Shown piece after piece: positions 25,292 to 35,272 of a stretch of 64,000 nucleotides of DNA (position 1 is the stretch's first letter; each line of letters starts with the position of its first letter). A program made the position numbers and the translations under genes. The notes beneath the pieces were generated by a model. That model worked only from the letters and a program-made list of their open reading frames with translations. It searched no databases and was not told the origin of the DNA. Source of the DNA: Variovorax brevis (GTDB lineage: Bacteria > Pseudomonadota > Gammaproteobacteria > Burkholderiales > Burkholderiaceae_C); the NCBI RefSeq assembly GCF_030317105.1, contig NZ_JASZYG010000017.1, forward strand, positions 36,492 through 100,491. Reading direction: 5' to 3'.

Positions 25292-28200
25292 TGTGGGGGT
25301 CGATTTGTTTTCAGTGTCAAAAGTGACGGATCGAGTTCCCAGCAACCACGCGGGCCGGGTACTGTAAGTCGTTGATTTCGCGAGCATTGCTGTTCACTTC
25401 TTTGCGGCGTATCGTCTGCGGCCCCTGAACGGTGAAGGAGCGCGGCGATGCAAGGCTGGCAGACGTCCTACCTGGGCCTGCGTGACATGCCCGGCGAGAT
25501 CAGCGAGTTCGAGCTGCAGGCGTTCTTCAGCTTCAGCCGCGCCGAGCTCGAACTGATCGCGCGTCGGCGCAGCGATAGCCTCAAGCTGGGCTTGGCGCTG
25601 CACATTGGCTTCGCCCGCATGACCGGACGGCCGCTGAACAGCGTGCGCGCCGTGCCCCCTGCCCTGCTTCGCCACCTTGGCCGCGAGCTCGACATCGCCG
25701 CGCCCGACCTGGTTTCGCTGCGCGCGCTGTACGCCCGCGGGCGCACCCTGTTCGATCACCAGCAGAAAGCCTGCGAGTGCCTGGGCTTCAAATGGATGAC
25801 CGAGCACCAGCGCCGCGCCTTGGTGAGGGTCCTGCGCGATGAGGTCGCGCACTGCTCCGACCGCGACCAACTCTTGGTACTTGCCAGGCACTGGCTCTAC
25901 GACCATCGCCTGCTCATCGTGCACGACCGCGTGATCCGCGCCATGGTGGCGGCCGCATTGGTCGAACTCGAAGCGTCGACCGGCCAAGCCATCATGACGA
26001 CGGTGCCTGCCGCGACACGCAAGCGTTGGACATCGGCACTGAATGCACCGCGCCCGGACGGCGAGCACTGCCAGAGCTGGCTGTGGAGCGCGCCGGCCAG
26101 GCATTCCACGCGCCAGATCAGCGAGGTCCTGGAGCGAATTGCGTTCCTGACTGATCTCGGCCTCGATCGGCATCTGGATGAATTCAATGACGTGCTGGTG
26201 CGCCGCTACGCCCGGCGCATGGCCGGCCGGCCTCCGTCGGTCAGCGCCAGGATCAAGGAGCCGGCACGCACGCTCGAGGTGAGCTGCTTCCTGCGCTACT
26301 GCCTGCTCACGGCCACCGATCAGATCATCTTCATGTTCCAGCGCCGCGTGGCCGACCTGTGGCGCCACTGTGCCGACGGTGTTGCCGCCTCCGTGGATTG
26401 GGCGCAGGAGTACCAAGAGTTGCTGCAGCAGCTCTCCGATCTCGCAGCCCATGACGCTGTGCCCGATGCCGAACTTCGCTCACGCCTTCGTGAGATCGTC
26501 GCGGCCAAGCGCGCCCAGCGCCCGCCGAGTCGAGTGTCGGTCATCCGGCGACGTCTGATCGACGCCATCGCTCCGGTGCGTTCGCTGCTGGTGGGTGTGA
26601 GCCGCTTGCCTTGGCAGGCCACCGGCGAGCACCCTGCGCTCGATGCGCTGAACAAGCTGCGAGCCGGGTACGCCGCCGGCATCAAGCGACTCCCCAGCGA
26701 AGTCACGGCTCAACGACTGGGAGCCGCCTGGCGCGCAGCCATCGCCGACCCTGACCGCGAGCGCACCTTCAGGGCGCTGGAGGTCGCCACCCTCCTCGCG
26801 CTGCGCCGGGCGGTGCGCAACGGCTCGGTCTGGATCGAACATTCGCTGAGCTTTCGCGGCCGGGAGCGGCTCTTCCTGCCCGAAGAGCGCTGGCAGGTCG
26901 AGGCGCGGCGTCATTACGCCAGGCTGCAATTGCCCGCGAAGGCCAGTGAATTCCTGGTGCCGCTGCTCGAGCGCGTGCGCGCCGGCGTCGATGCGGTGGC
27001 AGCGGTCGCCCGTGCCGGCGCGCTGCACGTGGACGATGAATTGCACTTGGCGTCGTTGGCCGCCGATGAAGAGGACCCCCAAGTCACAAGGCTGCGGAGC
27101 CAACTCGATCAACGCATCGGCGAGGTGCAACTGCCCGAGGTCATCCTTGCCGTGGATGCCCAGGTGCGATTCAGCTGGATCATGCTCGGGCGCGAGCCGA
27201 GGACGGGCCAGGAATTGCTGATGGCCTATGCCGGCATCCTGGCGCACGGCACCAGCCTCACGGCGGTCGAGTGCGCGCGCATGATCCCGCAGTTGTCGGC
27301 TACCAGCATCCGCCAGGCCATGCGCTGGGCCGGTGACGAGCGTCGACTGGCACAGGCTTGCCAGGCGTTGCTGGAATTCATGCAGCGCCACCCGATCGCG
27401 GCGACCTGGGGCCGAGCCGATCTCGCCTCCTCGGACATGATGAGCCTGGAGACCAGCCGGCGCGTGTGGCAGGCGCGCCAGGACCCGCGGCGCCAGACCG
27501 CTTCCATCGGCGTATACAGCCACGTGCAAGACCGTTGGGGCATCTTCCACGCGCAGCCAATCGTGAGCGCCAGGCGGGCGCCGCCATCGAAGGTGTCATT
27601 CGACAGGAACGGATCGAGACGCCCCAACTTGCTGTGGACACGCACGGCTTCACCGACTTCGCAATGGCCCTGTCCCGATTGCTGGGCTTCGACCTCTGTC
27701 CAAGGCTCAAGGAACTCAAGCAGCGGCACCTTTTCGTGCCACGCGGCATGAAGGTCCCTCAAGAGATCGCTGCTGTCTGCCAGGCCAGCGTGGACACCAC
27801 GCTCATCAAAGCCCACTGGGACAGTCTGGTGCACTTGGCCGCCTCGGTGATGTTGGGCCATGCCAGCGCGGTGACCGCGCTGGCTAGGTTCGGATCGGCA
27901 GCCCGGGGAGACCCAATCTACGACGCCGGTGTTCAACTGGGCAAGCTGCTGAGGACGGCGTTCCTGGCCGACTACTTTGTCAATGCCGGTTTCCGTCGTG
28001 AGCTGCGACGGGTGCTCAACCGGGGCGAAGCAGTCAACGCGCTCAAGCGCGCGATCTACACCGGCCGCGTCACTGCGACCCAGCTCGTCGTGCCGACGAG
28101 ATGCAGGCCGTGGCCGATGCCCTGAGCCTTTTGGCCAACATCGTGATGGCGTGGAACACGGCGCAGATGCAGACGGTGCTGGACCGCTGGGCCAACCGGC

Positions 28201-28343
28201 GCCAGATCGTGCCGCCGGAATTGACTGGGCGCATCGCGCCGACCCGTCTCGAAGGCATCAACCTGCTGGGCGTCTTCAGATTCCCTGTCGAGCGCTATGC
28301 GGCGCAACTCCTACCGTCACAAAGTGCAGGCAAAACAAGGGCC
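25292..28343. mobile_element. IS1071-like Tn3-family element
   Basis: The left end has GGGGGTCGATTTG followed by TTTTCAGTGTCAAAAGTGACGG, the layout of IS1071 ends. The right end read inward gives TTGTTTTGCCTGCACTTTGTGACGG. These inverted ends enclose a Tn3-family transposase gene and nothing else. The right end is less well conserved and the exact tip is uncertain. IS1071-type elements commonly flank catabolic genes in Comamonadaceae. Confidence 0.65.
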
Positions 28344-28352
28344 AGCGGCTGA
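25448..28352 (+). pseudogene. IS1071-like Tn3-family transposase, two frameshifts
   Basis: The sequence follows the IS1071 TnpA closely: MQGWQTSYLGLRDMPGEISEF, EHQRRALVRVLRDEVA, TRQISEVLERI, ILAVDAQVRFSWIMLGREPR (first catalytic Asp), SATSIRQAMRWAGDERRL, SDMMSLETSRRVWQARQDPR, SHVQDRWGIFHAQP. The reading frame breaks near 27,560, resumes with EGVIRQERIETPQLAVDTHG, runs through ALARFGSAARGDPIYDAGVQLGKLLRTAF, and breaks again near 28,085 before DEMQAVADALSLLANIVMAW. The ~970-residue protein therefore cannot be made. Confidence 0.9.
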
Positions 28353-28819
28353 AATCGACCTCTGGATGGCTCGCCTTGGAGAGCCAAGCGAGGGGTAACA
28401 CAAACTCGTGTGGCGACAAAGACTTGCGAGCGCCACCAGCGCGAAACCCGCGCCGATGCTCATCGGTCGAAGCGTCACTTTTTGCACTGAAATCAAATGG
28501 ACCCCGTTCGGCATGGTTGGCCGCGTCACCGACGGCCAAGCCACGGGAGCCTCGGGCTGCCTGGCACATTTGCAATGACGGTTGCACACAACGTCGATGT
28601 GCAACATTTCATTGCAATCGAAACCGAACTTGCATCCACCCTGCCGTGAGCCGCGGCGCAAGCCACCCCTGTGCTCAAAGGCGGCACCCCTTGCTCGGCG
28701 TGCCCTACCTGCAAGACAGCACTTGAGCCGAAGGCCACTTCGATGGACGGAACACCCGGGCCGGACGTGGATTATTGAAACGGTGCTGGGCGTGGTCGCC
28801 TTCAGACTGGGTCGGATCA
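28353..28819. other. No clear gene
   Basis: Moderate GC and no recognisable coding frame. A palindrome-poor stretch with ATTGAAACGG close to the next gene could hold its promoter. I see nothing else. Confidence 0.35.
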
Positions 28820-29062
28820 ATGCTGAACCGATTCCTGCGACGCAGTTCGCCCACAGGTGCTGAAGACCCCGGCCTCCCCAAAGTCAGCCAGCCATTCCCG
28901 CCGTCCGATGCGCCAGCGCCGGCGCGCAAACACACGCCCCCGCCGGACCCATTTGCGGGTGTGGAAGTGACGGAGCTCTCCGAGCTGGAAGCGCGAGCGC
29001 TTTGCGCGCGGGAAGACATCCCGGTTTTCTGGTCCCGGCCGTACATCCGAGCTCGCGAGTAG
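28820..29062 (+). CDS. Small hypothetical protein
   Basis: An 80-residue protein starting MLNRFLRRSSPTG, with a Pro-rich middle (APAPARKHTPPPDPFAGVEV) and a short ordered tail (TELSELEARALCARED, VFWSRPYIRARE). No good ribosome site is seen. No family recognised. Confidence 0.4.
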   Translation: MLNRFLRRSSPTGAEDPGLPKVSQPFPPSDAPAPARKHTPPPDPFAGVEVTELSELEARALCAREDIPVFWSRPYIRARE

Positions 29063-29471
29063 CCTTGCCTGGCCGTGGTGGAGCTGGTTGGTGCCATCGT
29101 CGGCTCGACGCTCGAGCGCGTGGGCGCGCGTGCGGCATCGTCTCAAGGCCAAGAAGACCTCGGCATCAACGGCCGGTTTGAAGGTGCAGTCGTAGCCGGC
29201 AGGCATCTTGACGGCGCCCCCGCTATAGCAGATTTGAACGGCTGCTTTTTTGGCCGCCCAAATGGGGGTCAGGGCCCACTGCCGTCGACGCTCCCGCAAC
29301 TTGCAGCGGCCGGTTTCAAGCCTCAAGCGGTCCTAACCTCTACGTCGGCATTCGCTGCACAACGGTATTCGACAGGTCAATCATCCGGGCTACTCAACAG
29401 TCTCCGACGAGGGCGCGGGCAGCGGCAGCGGCGCTGCTGGCGAAGCTGCCTGCGTGCGAGGGGCAGGCTTC
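29063..29471. other. No clear gene
   Basis: Open frames here lack motifs and start sites. It lies downstream of the histidine kinase stop and may contain its terminator, although I did not find a convincing hairpin with a T tract. Confidence 0.35.
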
Positions 29472-30965
29472 TCAGACGAGCGTGTGCGAATGGTTTTCTT
29501 GGCTCTGATTGACGTTGCGGACGATCAGGGTGCATCGCGTGCCGCGGCCCGAAATTGATTCAAGCGATACGGTCGAATTCAGCAACTTCGCCAGACGCGC
29601 GACGATCGAAAGACCCAGACCCAAGCCTTCGCTCGACATGGCAGCGCCTTCCTTAGCGCGATAGAACTCGTCGAACACTCTTTCGAGCTGATCCCCGGGG
29701 ATGCCGATGCCTTGGTCCCAGACTTCGACGCGGACCTGTCCACGACGCAATCGCGCAGCGAGGAGAATTCGACGATCGGGGGGGGTGTACTTAATGGCGT
29801 TCGAAAGCACATTGCCGATCAGGCGTCGCAGCCGGATCCCGTCCGACAGAACGACAGCCGGCGTCGATCGCATCCGCAACTCGATGCTCCGTTCCTTGGC
29901 GAGGGGCTCGTACTGCATCTTCAGATCGCGAAGCAGATCCGCGATTTGAACGGGCTCCGCGCGGACCGCCGTTCGACAGACGTCCAGGCTTGCAAACTCG
30001 AACAGGGTATCGAAGAGCCCCTGGACCGCGACACCGGTGGTGGCGATCTTGGGAGCCAGTTCAACCTGCATCTCCGGAGAGGACTGAAAGAAGTCCAGAT
30101 ACAGGTTCAGCGCCGCGATCGGCTGCCGCAAGTCGTGTGTCGCGGCCGCAAGGAATCGGTTCTTGGCGCGGACAGCTTCGCTCGCCTCCCTCCCCTTGCG
30201 GGCGAGATCAAATTGCAGGCCGAACTGTTGCTCATGGTTTGCCAAGGCCACGCTGCCTATCTTGAACATCGCCCAGCCGTGAACCAGTGGCAACAGAACG
30301 AGCCAAAAATCGAATTCGAAGTGCTCCGTTCTTGCCACCGCCGAGTACGCGACACAAGAAGTGATGGTCAGCACCGATGCCGCGATACTGAACTTCATCA
30401 GCGAGGGAATGAGCGCGATGCGTGTCAGTGGCCCGAACGTCATGACCGTCAGGATGATCCAGCAGCCCATCTGGTGCGGGTCGGAAACCTGGTCAAAGTA
30501 GAGAAGGACCGATGCCCCCCAAAAGACCGCTTCCAACACGAAGACGAAGAGGCTGTTTCGCACGGCTGCGACCAAAGGTTCAGGGCTGCCATTGTCAAGA
30601 CGTGGGAAATGAAAACGCACGATCCAAAATCTTGCGCCCCCCAATGACGCGCCTAACACGAGCCACAGCAGCAACGCCCCGCGGTCGGCGTCGCGCCAGC
30701 AAAGACCCACGACCAGCAGCATGAGCACCGAGCCAACGAGCTGCCCGCGGGAGTCCTTTGCGAACTGTCGCGCCATCTCAGCCTCGATCCATTGCCTGCG
30801 ACGTCGGCGTTCTCCCAGCTTTGTAGACGACGTCGGTTCTGATTCAGTGGCGGGCGCGAGCACCACGCGCGAAGCTGCGGAAGTGGAACTAGGTGCACTA
30901 TCGGTGCGTGGCGCCGAGCGCACTGCAGCCTCGAGCTCGATGTTGTCAGGTGAAATGAAGGACAC
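29472..30965 (-). CDS. Membrane sensor histidine kinase
   Basis: A 497-residue kinase. After a cytoplasmic N-terminus there are about six membrane segments (~76-240: GSVLMLLVVGLCW, LLLWLVLGASLGGARFWIV, FVFVLEAVFWGASVLLYF and so on). A short linker leads to a HisKA domain with the phospho-acceptor His in AAATHDLRQPIAAL (~277). The HATPase domain has N box NVLSNAIKYTP, G1 DQGIGIP and G2 GLGLGLSIVARL. No receiver domain and no extracytoplasmic loop of size are seen, so the signal is probably sensed in or near the membrane. Starts at GTG 30965, 30 bases after the preceding 56-residue gene. No response regulator lies beside it. Confidence 0.88.
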   Translation of the reverse strand: MSFISPDNIELEAAVRSAPRTDSAPSSTSAASRVVLAPATESEPTSSTKLGERRRRRQWIEAEMARQFAKDSRGQLVGSVLMLLVVGLCWRDADRGALLLWLVLGASLGGARFWIVRFHFPRLDNGSPEPLVAAVRNSLFVFVLEAVFWGASVLLYFDQVSDPHQMGCWIILTVMTFGPLTRIALIPSLMKFSIAASVLTITSCVAYSAVARTEHFEFDFWLVLLPLVHGWAMFKIGSVALANHEQQFGLQFDLARKGREASEAVRAKNRFLAAATHDLRQPIAALNLYLDFFQSSPEMQVELAPKIATTGVAVQGLFDTLFEFASLDVCRTAVRAEPVQIADLLRDLKMQYEPLAKERSIELRMRSTPAVVLSDGIRLRRLIGNVLSNAIKYTPPDRRILLAARLRRGQVRVEVWDQGIGIPGDQLERVFDEFYRAKEGAAMSSEGLGLGLSIVARLAKLLNSTVSLESISGRGTRCTLIVRNVNQSQENHSHTLV

Positions 30966-30995
30966 GGGAATGTGGACCTTTGTTGAGCGCGCTGT

Positions 30996-31166
30996 TCAGC
31001 GTCTTTCCACCGCATTTCCGACTTCGCTCCTCGACCTGAGGCCATAGGCTTCCAACGCCATTGCCGTCAAGGAGTCCAGACCCGCCGCCCACGCAGCGGT
31101 CTTTCGGCGATCCTCCTTCATGCCGTCCTCCATGGAGGACTTTGCAATGTTGCCAGGCTTGATCAT
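30996..31166 (-). CDS. 56-residue protein coupled to its neighbours
   Basis: MIKPGNIAKSSMEDGMKEDR continues to AAWAAGLDSLTAMALEAYGL and ends NAVERR. Its ATG overlaps the stop codon of the preceding gene (ATGA at 31163-31166), a typical translational coupling. The histidine kinase starts 30 bases after its stop. The helical, soluble sequence suggests a small adaptor or regulator. No family recognised. Confidence 0.6.
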   Translation of the reverse strand: MIKPGNIAKSSMEDGMKEDRRKTAAWAAGLDSLTAMALEAYGLRSRSEVGNAVERR

Positions 31167-31843
31167 TTGAACCACTCACCGAAAAGTCCAGCCAGGATGC
31201 CCTTGCGCGACGGCGCGGAACCCGCGGCAGCTGCCTCCCGGTGACCAAAAGCGGACCATTCCGTGTTCAAGGCCGCCTCGAGTGCGGCAATGTTGCGCGG
31301 GTTGTATTGCCAGAACGCGTTGACTGAGAAATGCACGGCTCCCTTGGCGCCGTGCGCCGACTTCAAGAGAACACATTCGGCACCGACACTTTCGAGCAAC
31401 GAAATTCCCGCCAGTGTCGGGATGAATGGCATGCCATCAGCGCTACCCTCGAGATCGTGCGTCAACGAGATGCTGATCGCCGTTACTGTTCCGATGAGGC
31501 CGCAAATCTGCCTGACCAATTCGAGCAATACCACTCTGCCGAGCCCAAGATCGCGAAGACGCTGGACCTGCCCATCCGTTGAGACCGAGAAATTCTGGAT
31601 GTGTGCGACGGTCGGTTCCTTGTCTGATGAACGGGGCACCACCGCACCGAGATAGAGCTGTCCATAGTGGACGAGTACTGGACGGTCGAACGTACAGGGC
31701 TCCTCATTCGCTGCGCCAAAAAGCAATGGGCGAAGATTCGATTCCTTCATATGATTTGGGCCTGGCTCAAGCGCCATGCCCTGGCCAATTCGTGCCCCAA
31801 TGACCTCGGCGAGCAGCACAGACCGCGCGCAACCCTCGATCAC
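31163..31843 (-). CDS. Unrecognised soluble protein of the kinase operon
   Basis: A 226-residue protein from GTG 31843; an in-frame ATG at 31750 is an alternative start. It has alternating strand/helix segments (VLVHYGQLYLGAVVP, VVLLELVRQICGLIGTVTAISISL, LLESVGAECVLLKSAHG, AVHFSVNAFWQYNPRNIAALEAAL). No signal peptide or membrane segment is certain. It overlaps the 56-residue gene by ATGA and begins 20 bases after the zinc-ribbon gene, so the four genes form one transcript ending in the kinase. It may be a sensor or partner of the kinase. No family recognised. Confidence 0.6.
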   Translation of the reverse strand: MIEGCARSVLLAEVIGARIGQGMALEPGPNHMKESNLRPLLFGAANEEPCTFDRPVLVHYGQLYLGAVVPRSSDKEPTVAHIQNFSVSTDGQVQRLRDLGLGRVVLLELVRQICGLIGTVTAISISLTHDLEGSADGMPFIPTLAGISLLESVGAECVLLKSAHGAKGAVHFSVNAFWQYNPRNIAALEAALNTEWSAFGHREAAAAGSAPSRKGILAGLFGEWFK

Positions 31844-31863
31844 CGCCGCCTGCTGGATGCCAG

Positions 31864-32121
31864 CTACGCTGTGGTGATTTCATGATCTATGGAAAGCTCC
31901 ATAGAAGGTTTCTTCAGTTGTTTGATTTGTCCCTCGTGTTGCTTGAGCATCTGCTCCAGGTTCACCAGCCACAGTCGTCGCTCGAAGGCTGGCATGTCGA
32001 ACGTGGCGCTGCAGCGGTCGCACTCCTGGTGCCCGAGCACGGCGTCGGCCAGCGTTGGGGACGCGAGCGCCTCGCCGCATTTCGGGCAGCTACCAAGCAA
32101 TTTCATGTCCGTAGTTCCCAT
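31864..32121 (-). CDS. Zinc-ribbon protein with coiled tail
   Basis: An 85-residue protein. CPKCGEAL and CDRCSATF form a CxxC...CxxC zinc ribbon near residues 12-45. The tail (LWLVNLEQMLKQHEGQIKQLKK) is an amphipathic helix. It is the first gene of the unit leading to the histidine kinase. An alternative start at MKLLG (32106) would shorten it by five residues. It could bind nucleic acid or act as a protein-interaction module. Confidence 0.6.
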   Translation of the reverse strand: MGTTDMKLLGSCPKCGEALASPTLADAVLGHQECDRCSATFDMPAFERRLWLVNLEQMLKQHEGQIKQLKKPSMELSIDHEITTA

Positions 32122-32428
32122 TGGCTTCTTGTCAGAGACCCATTGTTGGCAACTGAGCTTTATTTGGGTAGGGCCAGTTTTCGGTGTATTAAGGGGACCA
32201 GTTGCACGGGCCTGCATGGAGAGCAGCAACGGGCGTCTGCGTGCGAACCGTGTCGCACTGGCGCACGCGCTTGGTCCTGGGCGGCACGTAGAACACATAA
32301 GCACGCAACACGTCGACGCCCAACGCGCTGTTCGAAATCTACACGCGCGTGATCGCCGAACCACGTCGCTGGGTAGGCGAGCCCGCCTGGCTTTTCAGCC
32401 ATCCCGCAACGGCTGAAAGGAGAAGCGA

Positions 32429-32500
32429 TTGAAGAAGCCGAGATTCAGCAAAGAGCAGATCGCATGCGCATTGCGGTTGGCCGAGTCGACGCCGATGGTC
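32429..32500 (+). pseudogene. IS3-family orfA N-terminal remnant
   Basis: KKPRFSKEQIACALRLAES is the typical opening of an IS3-family OrfA helix-turn-helix protein, here preceded by GAAAGGAGAAGCG as ribosome site. Similarity stops after about 22 codons. The following DNA to 32655 is of another origin and I could not assign it. Confidence 0.7.
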
Positions 32501-32655
32501 ACATGGGCGCCGCCCTCTAGCGGCAACCATCCGCCATCGCTTCGTGGTCGCTTCGCCCGTCGGGCTGCGCGCCTCGCGGCTCACGGGCGAACTCGAACAG
32601 ATTGCAGCCGACATCGCCGCGCAAATGGTCAAGGAAGCCATGCCCGACAGAGCCG

Positions 32656-32887
32656 TGAAGTGCAATAAAGATGCGATCGTTGCGATTTCACAAAACTCAA
32701 TGAAATCAGCTACTTAGGGGGCCTTCAAGCGCCTGCGGTCGCAACATTACGCCCATTTTTTTGGTACTAAAGTTGCGACAGTGTTGATCAAAGTAGTAAT
32801 TTTGAATCCTCACCTGGGTTTCGCACGGGCGCATCTTTACTTCTTTCGACGCCCCTGTCCTTGCTGCACGTCCGCGCAGCACCTGTC
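32656..32887 (+). repeat. Decayed left end of a Tn7-like element (copy 1)
   Basis: Begins TGAAGTGCAATAAAGATG and is nearly identical to 42830-43058. It aligns with the left end of the intact Tn7-like element at 35273: TTCACAAAACTCAATG versus TTCGCAAAAGCCAATGG, AACATTAC followed by a T-rich tract and GGTA, and AGTAGTAATTTT versus AGTAGTAATGTT. It ends with what looks like the first codons of a tnsA gene (TTTACTTCTTTCGACGCC) before IS427 interrupts it at about 32,888. Confidence 0.7.
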
Positions 32888-33716
32888 TAGGGCGTGTTAA
32901 CACAAACGAAGCCCGTCAGCGATCAGGGCGAAGCTGATGAAGCCCAAGAACATCACATCGAGCTTTTCGAAGCGAGAGAAGATGCGTCTATAGCCTTTGA
33001 GGCGTCGGAACAGTCGCTCGACTTCGTTGCGGCGCTTGTACATCTCTCGGTTGTACTCCCAAGGCTCAATTCGAGTCTTCAACGGCGGCACGACTGGAAT
33101 GAACCCCAGATCGAGCGCCAACTGCCTGGTCTCATTGCCCTCGTAGGCGCGGTCCATCAACAGATGGATGGGGCGATCCGGTCCGCCCAGGCGACGCAAC
33201 AGCGCGCGGCCTTCTGGCGCATCGTGTGCCTGGCCGGGCGACAGCGAGAACGTTATGGCCGTTCGAGCATCCGCGGCAACCATATGAATCTTGGTGTTCC
33301 ACCCGCCTCTGGACTTTCCGATGGCCTGTGGGCCGTTTTTTTTAACGCCCCGGTGCCATCGGGATGCACCTTGATGCTTGTGCTGTCCAGCGAGACGGCT
33401 TCGATCCTGATGCGAACGACCTGAGCACGCTGCAACTCCTCGAATACCCGGTCGAGCACGCCAGCTTTGGACCAGCGGTTCATGCGCGTGTAGATGGTGT
33501 GCCAATTGCCGAACCGCTTTGGCAGCCCGCGCCACTTGCATCCGTGCTCGGCGACATACAGGATGGCATTCAACACGCTCAGATTCGATAGGCTGACGTT
33601 GCCTCTTTGCAGCGGCAGGCAGTGCTCTATCTGGGCGAACTGGGCTTGCGTAATCTCCATGCATGGAGTGTCTCGCATCAACCACGGCCTTCTCAATTAG
33701 TGTTAACACGCCCTAG
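32888..33716. mobile_element. IS427-type (IS5 family) element, complete
   Basis: Ends GGCGTGTTAACAC and GTGTTAACACGCC are perfect inverted repeats, bounded on each side by CTAG, which is probably the target duplication. One transposase gene in two frames lies between. Partial copies of the same element are at 40496-40744 and 60550-60912. Confidence 0.85.
32897..33660 (-). CDS. IS427-type transposase, two frames with probable -1 frameshift
   Basis: The first frame begins MEITQAQFAQIEHCLPLQRG and contains GCKWRGLPKRFGNWHTIYTR and VSLDSTSIKVHPDGTGA. It reaches an A8 tract at about 33,340, where slippage would continue into the second frame: SRGGWNTKIHMVAADA, LLMDRAYEGNETR, PLKTRIEPWEYNREMYKRRNEVERLFRRLKGYRR (DDE-type Asp and Glu). 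IS427-group elements are known to make their transposase by programmed frameshifting. Since the rest is intact, I read this as functional. Confidence 0.82.
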
Positions 33717-33812
33717 CCCAGCTCGCGCTTGTGGCGCTCTTCGTCGGCGTTGCATCTGCTCAACCGCAACCGCCGGGATCGGGAACCGGGTTGAACATTG
33801 CCCGGGCTGGAG

Positions 33813-34211
33813 ATGGACGGCGTGGACGCGGCTGACCTCTACGTCGCGCTGTTCGGCGACACGCCCCCGCCCAAGCCCGCGGTCAGCGCCGAAGAGTGCG
33901 AGCGCCAGCGCATCGAGGCTCACGAAGCGGAGGTGGGCAACCTCGACCTGATCGGCAGCAACGTCCACAACCGGGCCGCCGCCGTCTGGAAGTACGAGGT
34001 CGAGCAGCGTGCCGATCCCGAGTGCTGCGTGAACTGGGAGTGGCGCCAGACCCCTGAACACGCCTGGCCCGCAAAACCTTGGAGCGAACTGGCCCTTGGC
34101 GGCGCCCCCAATTTCGCCCAGCCTGCACACGCCCCGTCGACTGGAACAACAAGCGATACGACTTCAGGAAAAAGCCCTGAACCCACAACCACACCTTTTC
34201 ACGTTCCATGA
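33813..34211 (+). CDS. Hypothetical protein coupled to a hydrolase gene
   Basis: Frame open from 33798; ATG 33813 gives 132 residues: MDGVDAADLYVALFGDTPPP, then ECERQRIEAHEAEVGNLDLI, AAAVWKYEVEQRADPECCVNW and a Ser/Thr/Pro-rich tail. Its TGA overlaps the ATG of the hydrolase (ATGA at 34208-34211). The DNA between IS427 (33716) and this start contains a stretch that looks like the end of another coding sequence (ALFVGVASAQP), so the true start may have been removed. No family recognised. Confidence 0.45.
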   Translation: MDGVDAADLYVALFGDTPPPKPAVSAEECERQRIEAHEAEVGNLDLIGSNVHNRAAAVWKYEVEQRADPECCVNWEWRQTPEHAWPAKPWSELALGGAPNFAQPAHAPSTGTTSDTTSGKSPEPTTTPFHVP

Positions 34212-34966
34212 ACACTGCAACCATTTCCCCTCCATCGCCGTTCCTCCTGCTCACCGAGGGCATGCGCGCCATGATGGACGCCACGCGCCTGGCCGCAACG
34301 TGGTCCATGCGCTGGCTGCACCCGCAAGGCGATGGCCACCCTGTACTGGTGTTGCCCGGGCTGGGCGCCAACGACCTGACGACCAAGCCCCTGCGCGCCT
34401 TCCTTGACGGCTTGGGCTACCAGACCCAAGGCTGGAACCAAGGCATCAACTGCGGCCCGCAGCCCGGCGTGCTCGACAAGATGTCGGCCGAGCTCAAGGC
34501 GATGGCGAACGGCGGGCAAAAAGTCACGGTCATCGGCTGGTCACTTGGCGGTGTGTACGCGCGCTACCTTGCCTTGCAGCACCCGGAGCTGGTGCGCCAG
34601 ATCATCACGCTTGGCTCACCCTTCGCAGGTGACGTGGCTTCGGCCACCAACGCGGGCGCACTCTACAAGATGCTGAGCGGCGAGACTGTCGAAGCGGACG
34701 ACTGCATCATCAAGGCCATCGCGCAGACCCCGAGCGTGCCAACCACGAGCGTCTTCAGCCGCACCGACGGCGTGGTCGCCTGGCGCGCCTCACTCGAGCA
34801 GGAAGGCCCGCTCGCCGAGAACATCGAGGTGCGCGGCAGCCACATCGGCCTGGGCATGAACACCGCCGTCTATCAGGTGGTGGCGGATCGCCTGGCGCAG
34901 GCTGAAGGGCAGTGGCAGCCCTTCGCTCGCCGCTCGCTGTCCTACCCCGACCCTGCGCGGGCTTGA
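34208..34966 (+). CDS. Alpha/beta hydrolase (lipase-like)
   Basis: A 252-residue cytoplasmic hydrolase. VLVLPGLGANDLTTKPLRAFL holds the oxyanion region, VTVIGWSLGGVYARYLALQ the nucleophile elbow (Gly-Trp-Ser-Leu-Gly, Ser near 115), SVFSRTDGVVAWR the acid residue and EVRGSHIGLGMN the His. All triad members are present. The family includes esterases, lipases and PGAP1-like proteins; the substrate is unknown. The ATG is coupled to the preceding gene. Confidence 0.8.
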   Translation: MNTATISPPSPFLLLTEGMRAMMDATRLAATWSMRWLHPQGDGHPVLVLPGLGANDLTTKPLRAFLDGLGYQTQGWNQGINCGPQPGVLDKMSAELKAMANGGQKVTVIGWSLGGVYARYLALQHPELVRQIITLGSPFAGDVASATNAGALYKMLSGETVEADDCIIKAIAQTPSVPTTSVFSRTDGVVAWRASLEQEGPLAENIEVRGSHIGLGMNTAVYQVVADRLAQAEGQWQPFARRSLSYPDPARA

Positions 34967-35272
34967 CGCCATGATGGATCACTTCAAGGTCGTGAGCCTC
35001 CGAGCTCCAGGTGCCGCGGGCAACGTGTTCCACAACCGCCCATGAGCGCCGACCGCGTCAAGCCTCGCTTCAAGGTTGGCGAAGCTTCGCAGTCATCCGG
35101 GGCGCAGGTGGCATCGGGACATCTCTGGGCTGGCGTCCCGCTCGCCCAACCTTCCCGCATGAGATCATCTTCAGTTTTCGTGATCAGACGGAGGCAACCA
35201 TTGAGTCGGTCGTCATCGATACCGTTGCTGGCGACGGAACAGACGTCCCGAGAAACAGTCCCAAGGATGTCG
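34967..35272. other. DNA left of the Tn7-like element, with a gene fragment
   Basis: Plus-strand frame FPHEIIFSFRDQTEATIESVVIDTVAG reads like part of a conserved beta-rich protein. It runs straight into the transposon tip at 35273, so it is probably the 5'-lost and 3'-cut piece of a gene disrupted by the insertion. No matching continuation is found to the right of the transposon. Confidence 0.4.

Noticed and set aside
26480..27550. Minus-strand frame opposite the Tn3-family transposase
   Set aside because: Shadow; the plus strand matches the IS1071 transposase throughout.
29712..30647. 311-codon plus-strand frame opposite the histidine kinase
   Set aside because: Shadow of the kinase HATPase and HisKA region.
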